From contig NZ_AVAF01000032.1 of NCBI RefSeq assembly GCF_000445185.1, positions 1 to 64,000 on the forward strand: 64,000 nt of DNA, in the 5' to 3' direction. Positions within the stretch are counted from its first letter, which is position 1; each line of letters starts with the position of its first letter. A program made the position numbers and the translations under genes. This DNA comes from Thermoanaerobacter sp. A7A. Its GTDB lineage: Bacteria > Bacillota > Thermoanaerobacteria > Thermoanaerobacterales > Thermoanaerobacteraceae. Under the pieces are notes generated by a model that saw nothing but the letters and a program-made list of their open reading frames with translations, ran no database searches and was not told where the DNA came from. Shown here piece after piece: positions 7,876 through 17,223 of the stretch.

Positions 7876-8178
7876 AAATTAGCAAACATCATAAAAGGTA
7901 TTTGGAAAAATAAAAATGAGGGCATTGATAAAATAACACTGAGCCTTTATGGTCTTAATATAAGTGTAGAGAGAAAGACAAATATCAATATTCCACATGA
8001 AGTAACAGTAGTAGTCCCAAGAGTTGAACTTAGAAAAAAGATAAAAGATAATGAGAAAGAGATAGAGATAATAATGAATAGTATAACTGTTGTACACTCT
8101 CCACATCATGAATTAGCAGGTTCCCCTTCTTCCCCGGTAATTCCTAAACAGTATTCCCCTAAATACAACAAAAATTAA
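7864..8178 (+). CDS. Hypothetical protein
   Basis: A 104-residue protein, mixed charge, without a signal peptide or clear membrane segment. The ATG follows AGGGGATATTTATA, an acceptable ribosome site. The middle (LYGLNISVERKTNINIPHEV) looks like beta strands and the tail is proline/serine-rich. It is the only plus-strand gene in this part of the window and has no identifiable domain. The opposite strand also has a 76-codon frame here, which I regard as the shadow. Confidence 0.5.
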   Translation: MCFGKLANIIKGIWKNKNEGIDKITLSLYGLNISVERKTNINIPHEVTVVVPRVELRKKIKDNEKEIEIIMNSITVVHSPHHELAGSPSSPVIPKQYSPKYNKN

Positions 8179-8318
8179 TTAAAAATAATTGTTATAATAT
8201 ATTGGCTATTAAAAAATGCTACAGCCCCTTATAAAAAAGAATCGTATACCGGATATAAGCTATTTGGGTGCATAAATTTTTAACAGTCTTTTTGCATTGA
8301 CCTCTTTTTATAATTTAT

Positions 8319-8429
8319 TTACCAAAGTGGCAAAGCTCTTACATCCAAAAAATACCTAAGGTAAATTCTACTGTGTCCCCTTACCCTTATAACCATATCA
8401 TAAAAAACTTTACTGTTAATCTCATCCAT
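8319..8429 (-). CDS. Short ORF translationally coupled to the SdpI-like gene
   Basis: A 36-codon frame starts at the ATG at 8429 directly after AAAGGAGAGTAGAGG, four bases past the SdpI-like stop codon, and encodes MDEINSKVFYDMVIRVRGHS and then RIYLRYFLDVRALPLW. The strong ribosome site supports translation. It may be a small protein or the surviving N-terminus of a truncated gene. The interval 8179-8318 shows no other gene. Confidence 0.4.
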   Translation of the reverse strand: MDEINSKVFYDMVIRVRGHSRIYLRYFLDVRALPLW

Positions 8430-8432
8430 CCT

Positions 8433-9095
8433 CTACTCTCCTTTGTTTTTAAAAATTATATAAGAATACACAACCGGTACCATAACAGCAGTAATTAGCA
8501 GCACAAACATAAAAACAATCACCCATGTGCCTTTAAAAAAAGAAAAAAATAATCCAATAATACCTGCAATGAGCCATATTTTACTAGCTACCTGATGTGT
8601 GACATTCCATACCTCTTCATCTGCCAGCGTCCAAGGAGTCCTTATACCCACAAAATAATTATGGCGTAGTTTACCCATAACGCTTCCAAACCCAATCAAC
8701 ATAAAAGGAATAATAAAATTGCCTATTCTATTCATATCAATTCTATAACCTAATGCAGAATACGTAGAAGCAAAATATACTGCCATGAAAATAATTACCA
8801 CAACCGCTCTTACTATCCTATAAGCTTCAGCAAATTTGCCATAATTAGCTCTTTTAGGGTCAATAAGCGGTATAAATAGCATCACAAAATATATTATTGT
8901 AATAGTAGAAGGCAAAATAAATATCTCATTTTTTGAACCAAACCTATCTACTTGACCAGAAATGTTCCAATGCATTGGAATTTTATCCGGTAAACGTCCA
9001 AAAATGGCAAATGTAAAAATCCATATCAATATGATAATGCCAATTAACCACCAATCCTTTTTTATCTCGTATTTGACATTGTAGTTTTCATCCAT
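8433..9095 (-). CDS. SdpI/DUF1648-family membrane protein
   Basis: A 220-residue integral membrane protein with about six hydrophobic segments. The N-terminal DUF1648 half has the motif PDKIPMHWNISGQVDRFGSK after the first helix. The C-terminal half has the SdpI signature GKLRHNYFVGIRTPWTLADE followed by EVWNVTHQ. In Bacillus subtilis SdpI confers immunity to the SdpC killing factor and sequesters the ArsR-type repressor SdpR. No sdpR-like gene is adjacent here, so the role (bacteriocin tolerance or envelope stress) is open. The start is the ATG at 9095; the only other gene-like signal upstream is the small remnant at 9158-9339. Confidence 0.85.
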   Translation of the reverse strand: MDENYNVKYEIKKDWWLIGIIILIWIFTFAIFGRLPDKIPMHWNISGQVDRFGSKNEIFILPSTITIIYFVMLFIPLIDPKRANYGKFAEAYRIVRAVVVIIFMAVYFASTYSALGYRIDMNRIGNFIIPFMLIGFGSVMGKLRHNYFVGIRTPWTLADEEVWNVTHQVASKIWLIAGIIGLFFSFFKGTWVIVFMFVLLITAVMVPVVYSYIIFKNKGE

Positions 9096-9157
9096 ACTAC
9101 ATTAAACACTCCCCTCATGTTGTATATATTGAATCAAGTATTTTTTCTACGAGTATT

Positions 9158-9339
9158 CTAAATACCTTTAGTTTTTTCTTCAAAGGTACTCCTCGTTATC
9201 TTACGTTCTCTACTTAAAGAATTATAATTTTCAAAAACATTATCTATGCCCTTTTTATGTCATTCATTAGATATATATCTCTATTCTTTAATATCTTAAA
9301 ATCAAAACCTTTTAAAAGTGAAAATATATTTTTATCCAT
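9158..9339 (-). pseudogene. Small coding-like frame with one frameshift
   Basis: An ATG at 9339 opens KNIFSLLKGFDFKILKNRD and YLMNDIKR, then hits TAG. In the next frame the sequence continues as GIDNVFENYNSLSRERKI and TRSTFEEKTKGI to a TAG at 9158. The charged composition across the join suggests a former gene of about 60 residues with a single-base change. No family is recognised. The promoter cassette at 9344 lies immediately upstream, too close for a normal leader. Confidence 0.3.
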
Positions 9340-9343
9340 CTAT

Positions 9344-9412
9344 ATTTTACCATTTTATTTCTCAAGAACCAACACAAACATTAAAAATGTTTCGATATAT
9401 TTTGACAAAAAT
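9344..9412 (-). promoter_or_regulatory. Dispersed promoter cassette, copy 3
   Basis: Minus-strand TTGGTT (9367-9372), 17-base spacer, TAAAAT (9344-9349). Upstream are ATCGAAACATTTTTAATG and TTTTTGTCAAAATATA. It is about 90% identical by eye to copy 2 at 6377. It could drive the SdpI-like gene with a leader of about 240 bases. Confidence 0.6.
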
Positions 9413-9453
9413 AAAAGAGGGATGGCCCTCTTCACTTAAACTATAATTTTTTA

Positions 9454-10366
9454 TTATTTACTCTCTACAGCTCTTTTTGGCTCTGTATTTTTCCAATATT
9501 CCATAAAAAACACTATAAAAATACTGACCATAAGACCTAATATAAATGCTATAATTATATTCAATGATTTTTTAGGTGCTACTGGTTTATCAGGTATTAA
9601 AGCTTTGCTAGTTATAAGAATGCTTTGATTGCCAAGTTCCGATTCTTTAACCAGTTCCAGCATATTATATTTTTCTAACATTATATCTCTTGTAGTTTTC
9701 AGTAAATCCAACTGTTTTTGTTTCTGCTCAATTAAAAGCTTGTCTTGAGAATTTGTTTGAATTTTATTAAGTTCCGCTGTTACCTCTTTTATTTTATCAT
9801 TTTGGAGAGTTATAAGTTTATTCAAAGTTTCGATTAATTTATCTGTCTGCCTGTTATTTCTCTCAATTATATAAGTCCGAAAATTTTGCGCTATTGTATC
9901 TGCAATTTTTGCCGCAAGCTTTGGATCATTTTCCTTTACAGTAACTGTTATAAGATTTGTATTGTTAATCACAGAAACCGAAATTTGCTTTTTTAAATTT
10001 TCTATTGTGTACTTTTGAGGATCTAATCCTAATTGTTTTACAGTATTCATAAGAACAATAGGATTAGTAACCTCTTCTTTAAATGCTTCTACTGACATAT
10101 AAGTCTTTTTCTATACTGTCACTTTGTACTGTCGGAAGATTTGAATCTTTTCCCGGAAGAATAACCGTAGTATTTGAACCAAAAAAGCCTGTTGCAGGTG
10201 TTACATCTGTAACTGATAAAGTTGTAGTTGCTTCATAGGTGGGTTTTATTACAAAAAAACTAAGCACTGCTGCTACTAAAGTTGCAGTAAGAGTTACAAT
10301 AATGATTGTTTTTTTATATTTTAAAATTACCTCAATAAGCTCTCTCAATGAAATTTCTTCTTCCAT
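9454..10366 (-). pseudogene. Wzz/YveK-like chain-length co-polymerase, frameshifted
   Basis: The first frame (95 codons, ATG at 10366) has SLRELIEVILKYKK, a membrane helix (IIIVTLTATLVAAVLSFFVI) and the KPTYEATTTLSV strand typical of Wzz proteins. The second frame (ATG at 10098) continues MSVEAFKEEVTNPIVLMNTV, a coiled coil, and a C-terminal helix preceded by the proline-rich PDKPVAPKKS motif. The two frames overlap by 20 bases and differ by one base, whereas relatives are one protein, so I call a frameshift. Wzz proteins set polysaccharide chain length in the membrane, which fits the cluster upstream. A genuine split pair or a sequencing error is possible. Confidence 0.75.
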
Positions 10367-10498
10367 TTTTATCCTCCTTATTCTACAAATCTTTTATCCA
10401 CGTTTAGAAGATTATTACTAAAATATTTTTAAATAATTTCCAAGAATTTAAATTTTTTAAATCTCTTAATTATATTTTTCTTACTTATTATTCATTAC

Positions 10499-10696
10499 TT
10501 ACACAAATTCACATACATTTTCGCATTCTACACCTTGTCTTTTGAACAGATTAAAAGTGCATCTTCTTCTATGTCTACTATGATTAATTACATCTTTTAT
10601 TCTTTGTACTCCATAATCATAAATTTTGGATGTTATTTTCCCGCATCTTGGACAAACAGGATTATTTTTAATCCTCCATTTTACAACAAAGAGCAA
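10499..10696 (-). pseudogene. ISL3-family transposase, N-terminal remnant
   Basis: Sixty-five codons beginning MLFVVKWRIKNNPVCPRCGK and continuing ITSKIYDYGVQRIKD, the zinc-ribbon N-terminus typical of ISL3 transposases. After about residue 35 the frame loses similarity and ends, with no DDE domain following. It is a dead fragment and marks past IS activity next to the polysaccharide genes. Confidence 0.6.
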
Positions 10697-10753
10697 ACTA
10701 AAATAATTATACCATATTTACGTAAAAAGTCTACCCTTCGAAGTATTGTTACA

Positions 10754-10797
10754 CAAAAAAAGCACCACTTATCGAAATATAAAAAGTGGCGCTTTTT
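10754..10797. terminator. Bidirectional rho-independent terminator
   Basis: AAAAAAAGCACCACTT and AAGTGGCGCTTTTT form a nine-pair stem with one G-U-type mismatch around a 13-base loop, with A and T tracts on the two sides. On the minus strand it follows the epimerase gene. Confidence 0.75.
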
Positions 10798-10925
10798 ATC
10801 AAAATATCCCCCTATTTTAAATTATATACCTTTCGTGTTTACTAAAATTATACAATGAGTTTTTTAATTATTCTTACTATAGTTCTCATTTACGTTTAAA
10901 TACTTTAATCTATAAAATATAAGTG

Positions 10926-11876
10926 CTACTCTCCCCTACTGATTGCAACCTCATCTTCTGCATACTTCACCCTATAATACTCAATTGTCTCTCTCAATCC
11001 CTCTTCTAAGCTATACTCCGGTTTCCATCCAAGCACATCCAAAGCTTTTTTATTATCAAGATAACTATGTACTATATCGCCTTTACGAGGTTCTGCATAA
11101 ATAGGCTTCAAAGAAGTTCCCATGATTTTATTCATCAAATCAATAAGCTCATTTATACTTGTAGGCTTATTCGTGCTTATATTTACAATCTCGTTATCTC
11201 CCTTTTCCAATGCCAGAAGATTGGCTTTTGCCACATCTTTTACATAAACAAAATCACGCGTTTGATTTCCATCTCCAAAAATAATAGGCCTCTCATCTTT
11301 AAGTATTTTATCTACAAAAATAGATATTACTCCGCCTTCTCCTTTTGGGTCCTGCCTTATTCCATATACATTTGCATAACGCAAAATTGTATACTTTAAA
11401 CCATACAATTGCCTATATACCTCAAAGTAATGCTCTGGTGTATGCTTTGATATCCCATAGTAGGAGATAGGATCTACCTTATGTTTTTCATCAATAGCAA
11501 GATACTCAGGATCTCCATATACCGCTGCTGATGAAGCATATATAATTTTTTTCACTTTATAACTTTTAGAACATTCCAACAAATTCACTGTACCCAAGAT
11601 ATTTACTTTTGCATCAAATACAGGCTCTTTAATTGACTTTTGTATATCTATTTGAGCTGCCTGATGTATCACATAATCAGGTTTCTCTTTTTCGAATACT
11701 TCATGTAAATCATCATCTGTAATATCTTTATTATAAAAAACTGCCTTTTTGTTTATAAACTCATGTTTTCCTGTTGAAAGATTATCAACTATTACAACTT
11801 CATAGCCATTTTCAATCAACAAATCCGCTATGTTTGAACCTATAAAACCTGCTCCACCTGTAATTAAAACTTTCAT
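10926..11876 (-). CDS. NAD-dependent sugar epimerase (extended SDR), copy 1
   Basis: A 316-residue extended short-chain dehydrogenase/reductase of the UDP-glucose/GlcNAc 4-epimerase type. The Rossmann motif is ITGGAGFIGSNIADLL at residues 4-19. The catalytic ASSAAVYG (Ser/Thr) is at about 118 and Y-x3-K in YYGISK is at about 143. RDFVYVKDVAKANLLALE and the sugar-binding half follow. It is cytosolic and should supply a nucleotide sugar to the adjacent sugar transferase (12-base gap). A second copy at 22803-23723 is nearly the same, differing mainly at the C-terminus. Exact substrate cannot be told. Confidence 0.85.
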   Translation of the reverse strand: MKVLITGGAGFIGSNIADLLIENGYEVVIVDNLSTGKHEFINKKAVFYNKDITDDDLHEVFEKEKPDYVIHQAAQIDIQKSIKEPVFDAKVNILGTVNLLECSKSYKVKKIIYASSAAVYGDPEYLAIDEKHKVDPISYYGISKHTPEHYFEVYRQLYGLKYTILRYANVYGIRQDPKGEGGVISIFVDKILKDERPIIFGDGNQTRDFVYVKDVAKANLLALEKGDNEIVNISTNKPTSINELIDLMNKIMGTSLKPIYAEPRKGDIVHSYLDNKKALDVLGWKPEYSLEEGLRETIEYYRVKYAEDEVAISRGE

Positions 11877-11887
11877 CTATGTATCCC

Positions 11888-13303
11888 TTACCTTTCTATT
11901 TTAGTGATACCTAATTCGCTGTAAACATTGTAATCTAGACTTTCTAACAATTCTTCCAATTCCACGTCTTCCTTTATTCCAAAAGAAGCTTCTTTAGTTA
12001 ATACAGTTTTTAAAGTAAGCAATATTATTTTAAGATCCAACCAAAATGAATAATTCTTAATATATATCAAGTCTAATCTCAACTTGTCATCCGCATCTGT
12101 TGAATATTTTCCAAATACTTGTGCAAGTCCTGTTATACCCGCTTTTACATTATGCCTATACTTATAGGATGGATATTGTTTTTCAAATTGTTCAACAAAA
12201 TATGGTCTCTCAGGTCTAGGGCCTACAAAGCTCATATCTCCCTTTAAAACATTGAACAATTGAGGCAACTCATCAAGTCTGGTCGCTCTCAATATTTTAC
12301 CTACTTTTGTAATCCTTGGATCATTATCTGTGGCTAAAACAGGCCCCGTCATCTTTTCTGCATCATTGTACATTGTTCTAAACTTATATACTTTAAATTT
12401 CTTACCATTTTCCGTTATTCTTGTCTGCTTGTAAATTACTGGTCCAGGGGATGTTAATTTAATTATCAAAGCAATTATTGCCATTAAAGGAAGAGTAATT
12501 ACTACTCCAATAATTGAAAAAACAACGTCAAATACTCTTTTAATAAATTTATCTTCTTCTGTTAATGAGAGAGAATTTATACTCACAACCGGCACATCAT
12601 CAAATTGCACAAATTGCGATTTAACCATAAGAATATCTCTGAAATTTGGTACAACAAAAAGATGTTTTTTAAACTTCATTGAGTCATAAAAAAGTCGTGT
12701 TTTTATATCCTCTTTAACATCATTACATATATAAACAGCATCTATTTCATCAAAATGTTTAATGATTTCATCGTACTTTTCAGGACTTATTATATATTTT
12801 ATTTCAAACCATCCGCGTGAACTCGTAATTAATTTCTTGGCTATTTTATCCGCCGCATCCTTTTCCCCAACGATCATTATATTCTTTTCACCATGCGCAT
12901 GTTTTATCGCATTTTGTACTATATATCTCCATAATGACAACAATCCTATTTGGATTATTAAAGCTATGCCAAATATACTTCGGGGAAAAGCAAATTGTCT
13001 TATAAAAAAGGTCGACACAACTGTTAAAATCTGTAATAGTGACAAAGAAATTATCAACGAAAAAACTATATCATTATAATTTTTACGCAAAGTATTATAT
13101 AAACCATAAATATGAAATAAAATAATAGATAGCAAGGTAATCACAGGTATTAATTCATAATAAGGTTGAAAATTTTTTACTGGCAGATTATTACCAAATC
13201 TCACAATATATGCGAGCACGAAACCTACATGGACTAATATCAAATCCATCAGAAAAATAATTAACTTACCTAATTTAGGAAATTTGTGCAAAAACGTGTC
13301 CAT
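11888..13303 (-). CDS. Polyprenyl glycosylphosphotransferase (initiating sugar transferase), copy 1
   Basis: A 471-residue WbaP/CpsE-type enzyme that transfers a sugar phosphate to undecaprenyl phosphate to start repeat-unit assembly. About four membrane helices fill the first 130 residues, followed by a Rossmann-like linker domain (NIMIVGEKDAADKIAKKL) and a fifth helix (FDVVFSIIGVVITLPLMAII). The catalytic bacterial sugar transferase domain follows, with TSPGPVIYKQTR, KVYKFRTMY, LRATRLDELPQLFNVLKGDM and SFVGPRPERP. It is intact, unlike copy 2 at 23737-25151. AGGTGG lies before the ATG at 13303. Confidence 0.9.
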   Translation of the reverse strand: MDTFLHKFPKLGKLIIFLMDLILVHVGFVLAYIVRFGNNLPVKNFQPYYELIPVITLLSIILFHIYGLYNTLRKNYNDIVFSLIISLSLLQILTVVSTFFIRQFAFPRSIFGIALIIQIGLLSLWRYIVQNAIKHAHGEKNIMIVGEKDAADKIAKKLITSSRGWFEIKYIISPEKYDEIIKHFDEIDAVYICNDVKEDIKTRLFYDSMKFKKHLFVVPNFRDILMVKSQFVQFDDVPVVSINSLSLTEEDKFIKRVFDVVFSIIGVVITLPLMAIIALIIKLTSPGPVIYKQTRITENGKKFKVYKFRTMYNDAEKMTGPVLATDNDPRITKVGKILRATRLDELPQLFNVLKGDMSFVGPRPERPYFVEQFEKQYPSYKYRHNVKAGITGLAQVFGKYSTDADDKLRLDLIYIKNYSFWLDLKIILLTLKTVLTKEASFGIKEDVELEELLESLDYNVYSELGITKIER

Positions 13304-13375
13304 CTAAACACCACCTATATAGCTTTTATCTTTTTACATAATATCACTTTATATATTAATTTACAACAATAGATT

Positions 13376-13713
13376 TTAAATGTATAAACCATATATCTCA
13401 TCCATTTCTTTTAAAACTTCCTCAATAGCATAATCTTGTATAATCCTTTTACCCTCTTCTCCCATTTTGGTTCTCAACGTTTTATCTTCGGCTAATTTTG
13501 TAATTGCTTCAGCTGTTGTTTCTACATCATTTACAGAAACTAAGTACCCATTAACACCATCTACAACTAAATCTCTATTTCCTCTTACATTTGTGGCAAC
13601 AATAGGTTTACCTGCCGCCATTGCTTCCATTATAGCTCTTGGAAGACCTTCCCGTAAAGATGTTAGTGCAAAAATATCAACAGCATTTAAAAGCTCTGGA
13701 ATGTCACTTTATA
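13376..13713 (-). pseudogene. GT4 glycosyltransferase, C-terminal fragment
   Basis: Reads SDIPELLNAVDIFALTSLRE, then GLPRAIMEAMAAGKPIVATN and the usual GT-B tail ending at 13376. This is the C-terminal nucleotide-sugar-binding half of a GT4 enzyme including the E-x7-E motif. All of the N-terminal domain is missing, and similarity stops abruptly at about 13713, just outside the defence island. The island insertion or a linked rearrangement probably removed the 5' part. Confidence 0.8.
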
Positions 13714-13832
13714 ACGTCAAATTAGAGCACCAAACTCACATACCTATGGTTTCTAAAACATTGAAACTAAAAGTTTTTGGGGAAAAGAAGATTTATTCCT
13801 TTAATTCATCGACGTCTTTTAAAACTTATTGA
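13714..13832 (+). other. Unassigned coding-like stretch at the island edge
   Basis: A plus-strand open stretch encodes LEHQTHIPMVSKTLKLKVFG and EKKIYSFNSSTSFKTY before TGA at 13832. It has no start of its own. The phrase looks like a protein C-terminus, possibly of a transposase, but I cannot place it. It lies exactly between the truncated glycosyltransferase and the island. Confidence 0.2.
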
Positions 13833-13843
13833 GCTTTGGAACT

Positions 13844-16153
13844 TTATTCTTCCTCATGTGAGAAGTCCTCTATTTTAAAGTAAGTGATTTCTCCTTTTTC
13901 TTTCTCTTCCCTAAGGGCTTCTTCAACCTCTCCCTTGGCCGTGAAGTAAATTATCTGCCATCCCTCCTCATAGGCCATTTCTTTCACCATTTGAAGTTGT
14001 TTCCTTAATCTGTAGGGATCAGCTTTTATAAAAGGGTCGTCCAAGATAAAGAAACCTCCAGAAGAAGCCAAAAGCTTTTTGCCTAGGGCCAGCCTTATAG
14101 CGAAGTACAATTGGTCATAGGCTCCGCCTGACAATTTTTCGGTAGAAAGTCGGGCTCCATCCTCTCGTACCACCTCTACCGTACCTCTTTCTTGGTGGTA
14201 AACTACTCCTCTGTAGCGATGTTCAGTGGCTACAGCAAAATATTTAGACACCAAGCTATCTTCACCAAATAAGGTAGCTACCTTTTCCTTTTCTTCCTTA
14301 TCTATTTTTTCCCAAATTCTAATGGCAGTTAAAACCCTGTTTTTCCGGGTTTCATTTTCTTGTATAAATTTTTGCAACTCTTCCTTGATTTTTTCTAAAT
14401 CGGCCAGGGTATGACAGTACAAATATTCTTCTGAACGCAAAATTTCTCCAGCCCTTTTCTCTATCTCCGTCATCATTCTCTTTATATTTTCCCTCTGCTT
14501 TTCTAGGGTTTCTAATTTTTCTTCTAACTGTTGCCGTTTTCTCCTTAAATGGTCTACCTCTTTTTCGTCATATTTTCTTCCCAGAGCCTTATCCTTGTAA
14601 GACGATAGCTCTTCTATGGCTTGTTCCCAGTAGGAAATAGCTTCTCCTCCTAAAAGGCTTCTTAACTCCCGTTCCGCTCCCTTTATTTTTGTTTCTAAAT
14701 CCTTCTTCTCTTCTATTTTTTTCTTATAACCCTCTAGGGTCTCCTCTCCTGAATTTTCTTTTATCCTAGCAATGACATTTTGTACACTTCTAATCTTTTC
14801 CTCTAGATTTTCTATTCTCCCCCTTAATTGCTCAATTTTATTCTCTAATCTCTCTTTTTGTCTTTCCATATCTTCTTTATCCTTGTTTTTTTGAAGATAT
14901 GTCTCTTCAAATCTTTGGATATGAGCCAAAGATTTTTCTAGGGTCTCTCCCTCCAACTCCAGCTCTGCCAGAGCCAGTCGGATCTTTTCAAATAAACTTT
15001 CTAGATGCCCCTTTTTGCGCCAAAATTGAAAGCTATAAGCCCAAGAAACTACGGCAGATAACAAAAATACAAATGTCAAAAAGATCATCCAGGAGGAATA
15101 TTTAAAAAATAACCCCAAGAGAGAAAAGGCTAAAAGAATTGAAGAAGCGTAAGCCAGAGGCTGCCAAAAGCTGTTTTTGGTTTCCCACGCTCGAAACTCT
15201 GCCCTCTGTTTTTCGTAATTTATCAGCTCCGGCTTAATATTCTCCTCTAGCTTTTTCTTTCTCCCCTCCAAAATCTCAAATTCCTCTTTTAGCACTGCGT
15301 ATCTGTTCTCATGTTTTTGAAGCTCTTCTTCTGTTTTTTGTAGTTCCTCTAAAGCCCCCTCCTTTTCCCTATGATATTGCTCTATATCCCTTTCGTGGTC
15401 TCTCCATTTTTGCCATTCAGCTTCGCTGAACCCCTCTAGCGCTTTAAGCCTTTCTGAGTACTCATATATCTCCTTTAGAGCATTTTCAGCTTTTTCGTAT
15501 ATTTCCCTTTTTCGGGCCTCTTCCAATTCCTCTAACTCATTTTTTAGCTTTTCTATCTCTTCGGCTGTCTTTACATATTCCAGCTCAGAATCTTCAAGCC
15601 CTTCTTCGTTTATTCTTTTATGTAATTCATCTATCTCTTCTATGAGCCTTTGTCCTTTCTCTATCCTATCTTTCAATTTTTCCTCTCCTACATTGCGAAA
15701 AATACCAGTGGGAGTTATCTTACCTATTTCCCTCAATTTCTCTTTTATTTTATTGATTTCTTCTGAACGAAGGCCCATCAGCCTGTCAGTCACCTCAGTA
15801 TAGAAAGCCCCCTCTTTATCAAGGGAAAGGTCGCTATTTCTTATTATGAAAATATTGCGGCAATCTGTGGGACTCAATCCTGTCACTTGGATCAGAGTAC
15901 CCTTGTCGGGGAGCTTGACCTCCATTCCTTGCTCTGTCTCCAAAACTACATACCCCTCTGGATTTTCCTCTACTCTATCTATATTTTCAAAATCTTTCAC
16001 GTTTTTTCCCAATAAAAGTTTTATAAGTGCCTCTATGGTCAAGGTTTTTCCGCTCTCATTTTTCCCTACAAACAGAGTAAAATTCCCCAGCACAAATTTA
16101 GTTTTGTAACCTAGAGGGCCATAGCGAGTAATTAAAAATTCCTTTATTCTCAT
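13844..16153 (-). CDS. YhaN-like SMC/Rad50-type ATPase with membrane hairpin
   Basis: A 769-residue ABC-type ATPase. Walker A GKNESGKT is at 30-37, long coiled coils flank the centre, the signature LSGGAYDQLYFAIRLALG is at about 670 and Walker B FFILDDPF at about 700. Two hydrophobic segments at about 330-375 (LLAFSLLGLFF and IFLTFVFLLSAVVSW) sit where SbcC has its zinc hook, a layout I associate with Bacillus YhaN. It should act with the Mre11-like nuclease encoded immediately upstream (ATGA overlap) in ATP-driven DNA end processing, here probably at the membrane. Base composition is visibly more GC-rich than the flanking polysaccharide genes. Confidence 0.8.
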   Translation of the reverse strand: MRIKEFLITRYGPLGYKTKFVLGNFTLFVGKNESGKTLTIEALIKLLLGKNVKDFENIDRVEENPEGYVVLETEQGMEVKLPDKGTLIQVTGLSPTDCRNIFIIRNSDLSLDKEGAFYTEVTDRLMGLRSEEINKIKEKLREIGKITPTGIFRNVGEEKLKDRIEKGQRLIEEIDELHKRINEEGLEDSELEYVKTAEEIEKLKNELEELEEARKREIYEKAENALKEIYEYSERLKALEGFSEAEWQKWRDHERDIEQYHREKEGALEELQKTEEELQKHENRYAVLKEEFEILEGRKKKLEENIKPELINYEKQRAEFRAWETKNSFWQPLAYASSILLAFSLLGLFFKYSSWMIFLTFVFLLSAVVSWAYSFQFWRKKGHLESLFEKIRLALAELELEGETLEKSLAHIQRFEETYLQKNKDKEDMERQKERLENKIEQLRGRIENLEEKIRSVQNVIARIKENSGEETLEGYKKKIEEKKDLETKIKGAERELRSLLGGEAISYWEQAIEELSSYKDKALGRKYDEKEVDHLRRKRQQLEEKLETLEKQRENIKRMMTEIEKRAGEILRSEEYLYCHTLADLEKIKEELQKFIQENETRKNRVLTAIRIWEKIDKEEKEKVATLFGEDSLVSKYFAVATEHRYRGVVYHQERGTVEVVREDGARLSTEKLSGGAYDQLYFAIRLALGKKLLASSGGFFILDDPFIKADPYRLRKQLQMVKEMAYEEGWQIIYFTAKGEVEEALREEKEKGEITYFKIEDFSHEEE

Positions 16154-17211
16154 ATTCTCACCTCCATTATGGCTTGGAGGACTAAGTCAGACAAATGCTT
16201 TTTTTCCTCTTCTTCAACGCCCTCCTTCTCTAGGGTTTCTAAAAACTTTTTAAAAAGGTCGTCTTCCCATATCCTGCTTATATCTCTAAACTGGTAGTTT
16301 TCCCCTGCAATTTTTCCTGAAGCTAATTTTCTCACCTTTTCCACTAATTCTTCCTCCCCCATCCCCAACTTTTCCCCATGAAGGTACCCAGATACGGTTA
16401 AAAGTACTTGGGCTTTGGGGTGGAGATTTTTGAGGTAGTTCTCTAATATGTCTAAAGGATGACGAGGATCAAAAGGGTCTAGTTTTAAAGTAACTTCCTC
16501 AAAGTGTAGAGTATCGAGAAGGTATTCCTGGGGAGGCTCTCCTATTTCAAAAATATTTGCTTTGCGCTGACCTGTTTCCTTTTTAGTAACAGAAACTGGA
16601 GATCCAGGGTAAACAAAATATTTGCCTTTTTCTACTTCCCATACGTTATAGCGAGAATGAAAATGTCCCCCCAGTATATACTGTAGGTTTAAACCTTCAA
16701 AATAAGAAAGTTTCACCGGCATATACCTGCCTTCTCCTTCTTCACCAAAATCCTCCCGGGCAAAGTAGCTATCCACCAATTCTCCATGATAAAGTAAAAT
16801 ATTGGTCTTGTCCGGAATCAGCCTGTCTTCCAAGGTTCGAATTTTTTGCACCATTTCTCTACCTTCTATATTTTCAAAAGGCATACCCCACACTCTGACT
16901 GTTTCTAATTCAAAAGGTTCATGGAGATGGGTCAAAATCGTCACATCTTCGCCCCAATACATACCCTTAGTGTAAGCACTTTTATCGTGATTTCCAGGGA
17001 TTATAAGAATTTTAAAATCATTGTCAGAAAAAATACTTCTCAAATGGGGCCTTAATTTTTCTACCTCTACCTCGGTATCAAAAAGGTCACCACTTATCAC
17101 CAAGAGATTGATTTTCTCTTTTCTCCCCACTTCTATTAATTCTTCTAAAGCTTCCCATCTTTCGTCTTCATATCCCTTTAAATGAAGGTCTGCCGTATGG
17201 AGAATTCTCAT
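16150..17211 (-). CDS. YhaO/SbcD-like Mre11-type nuclease
   Basis: A 353-residue calcineurin-fold metallophosphoesterase. Metal ligands are visible in order: DLHLKG (D7, H9), ISGDLFD (about 41-47), IPGNHDKS (about 70-77), LLYHGE (about 140) and GGHFHSRYN (about 180). Such proteins are Mn-dependent DNA exo/endonucleases that work with a Rad50-like ATPase; the partner gene overlaps its stop by four bases. It is shorter than Mre11 and close to the YhaO/SbcD class. The ATG at 17211 follows a GGGGTGAAATT ribosome site. Confidence 0.85.
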   Translation of the reverse strand: MRILHTADLHLKGYEDERWEALEELIEVGRKEKINLLVISGDLFDTEVEVEKLRPHLRSIFSDNDFKILIIPGNHDKSAYTKGMYWGEDVTILTHLHEPFELETVRVWGMPFENIEGREMVQKIRTLEDRLIPDKTNILLYHGELVDSYFAREDFGEEGEGRYMPVKLSYFEGLNLQYILGGHFHSRYNVWEVEKGKYFVYPGSPVSVTKKETGQRKANIFEIGEPPQEYLLDTLHFEEVTLKLDPFDPRHPLDILENYLKNLHPKAQVLLTVSGYLHGEKLGMGEEELVEKVRKLASGKIAGENYQFRDISRIWEDDLFKKFLETLEKEGVEEEEKKHLSDLVLQAIMEVRI

Positions 17212-17223
17212 AATTTCACCCCA

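Noticed and set aside
10079-10366. Two genuine separate Wzz subunits
   Set aside because: The frames overlap by 20 bases and join into one canonical protein, with no separate ribosome site convincing for the second part.
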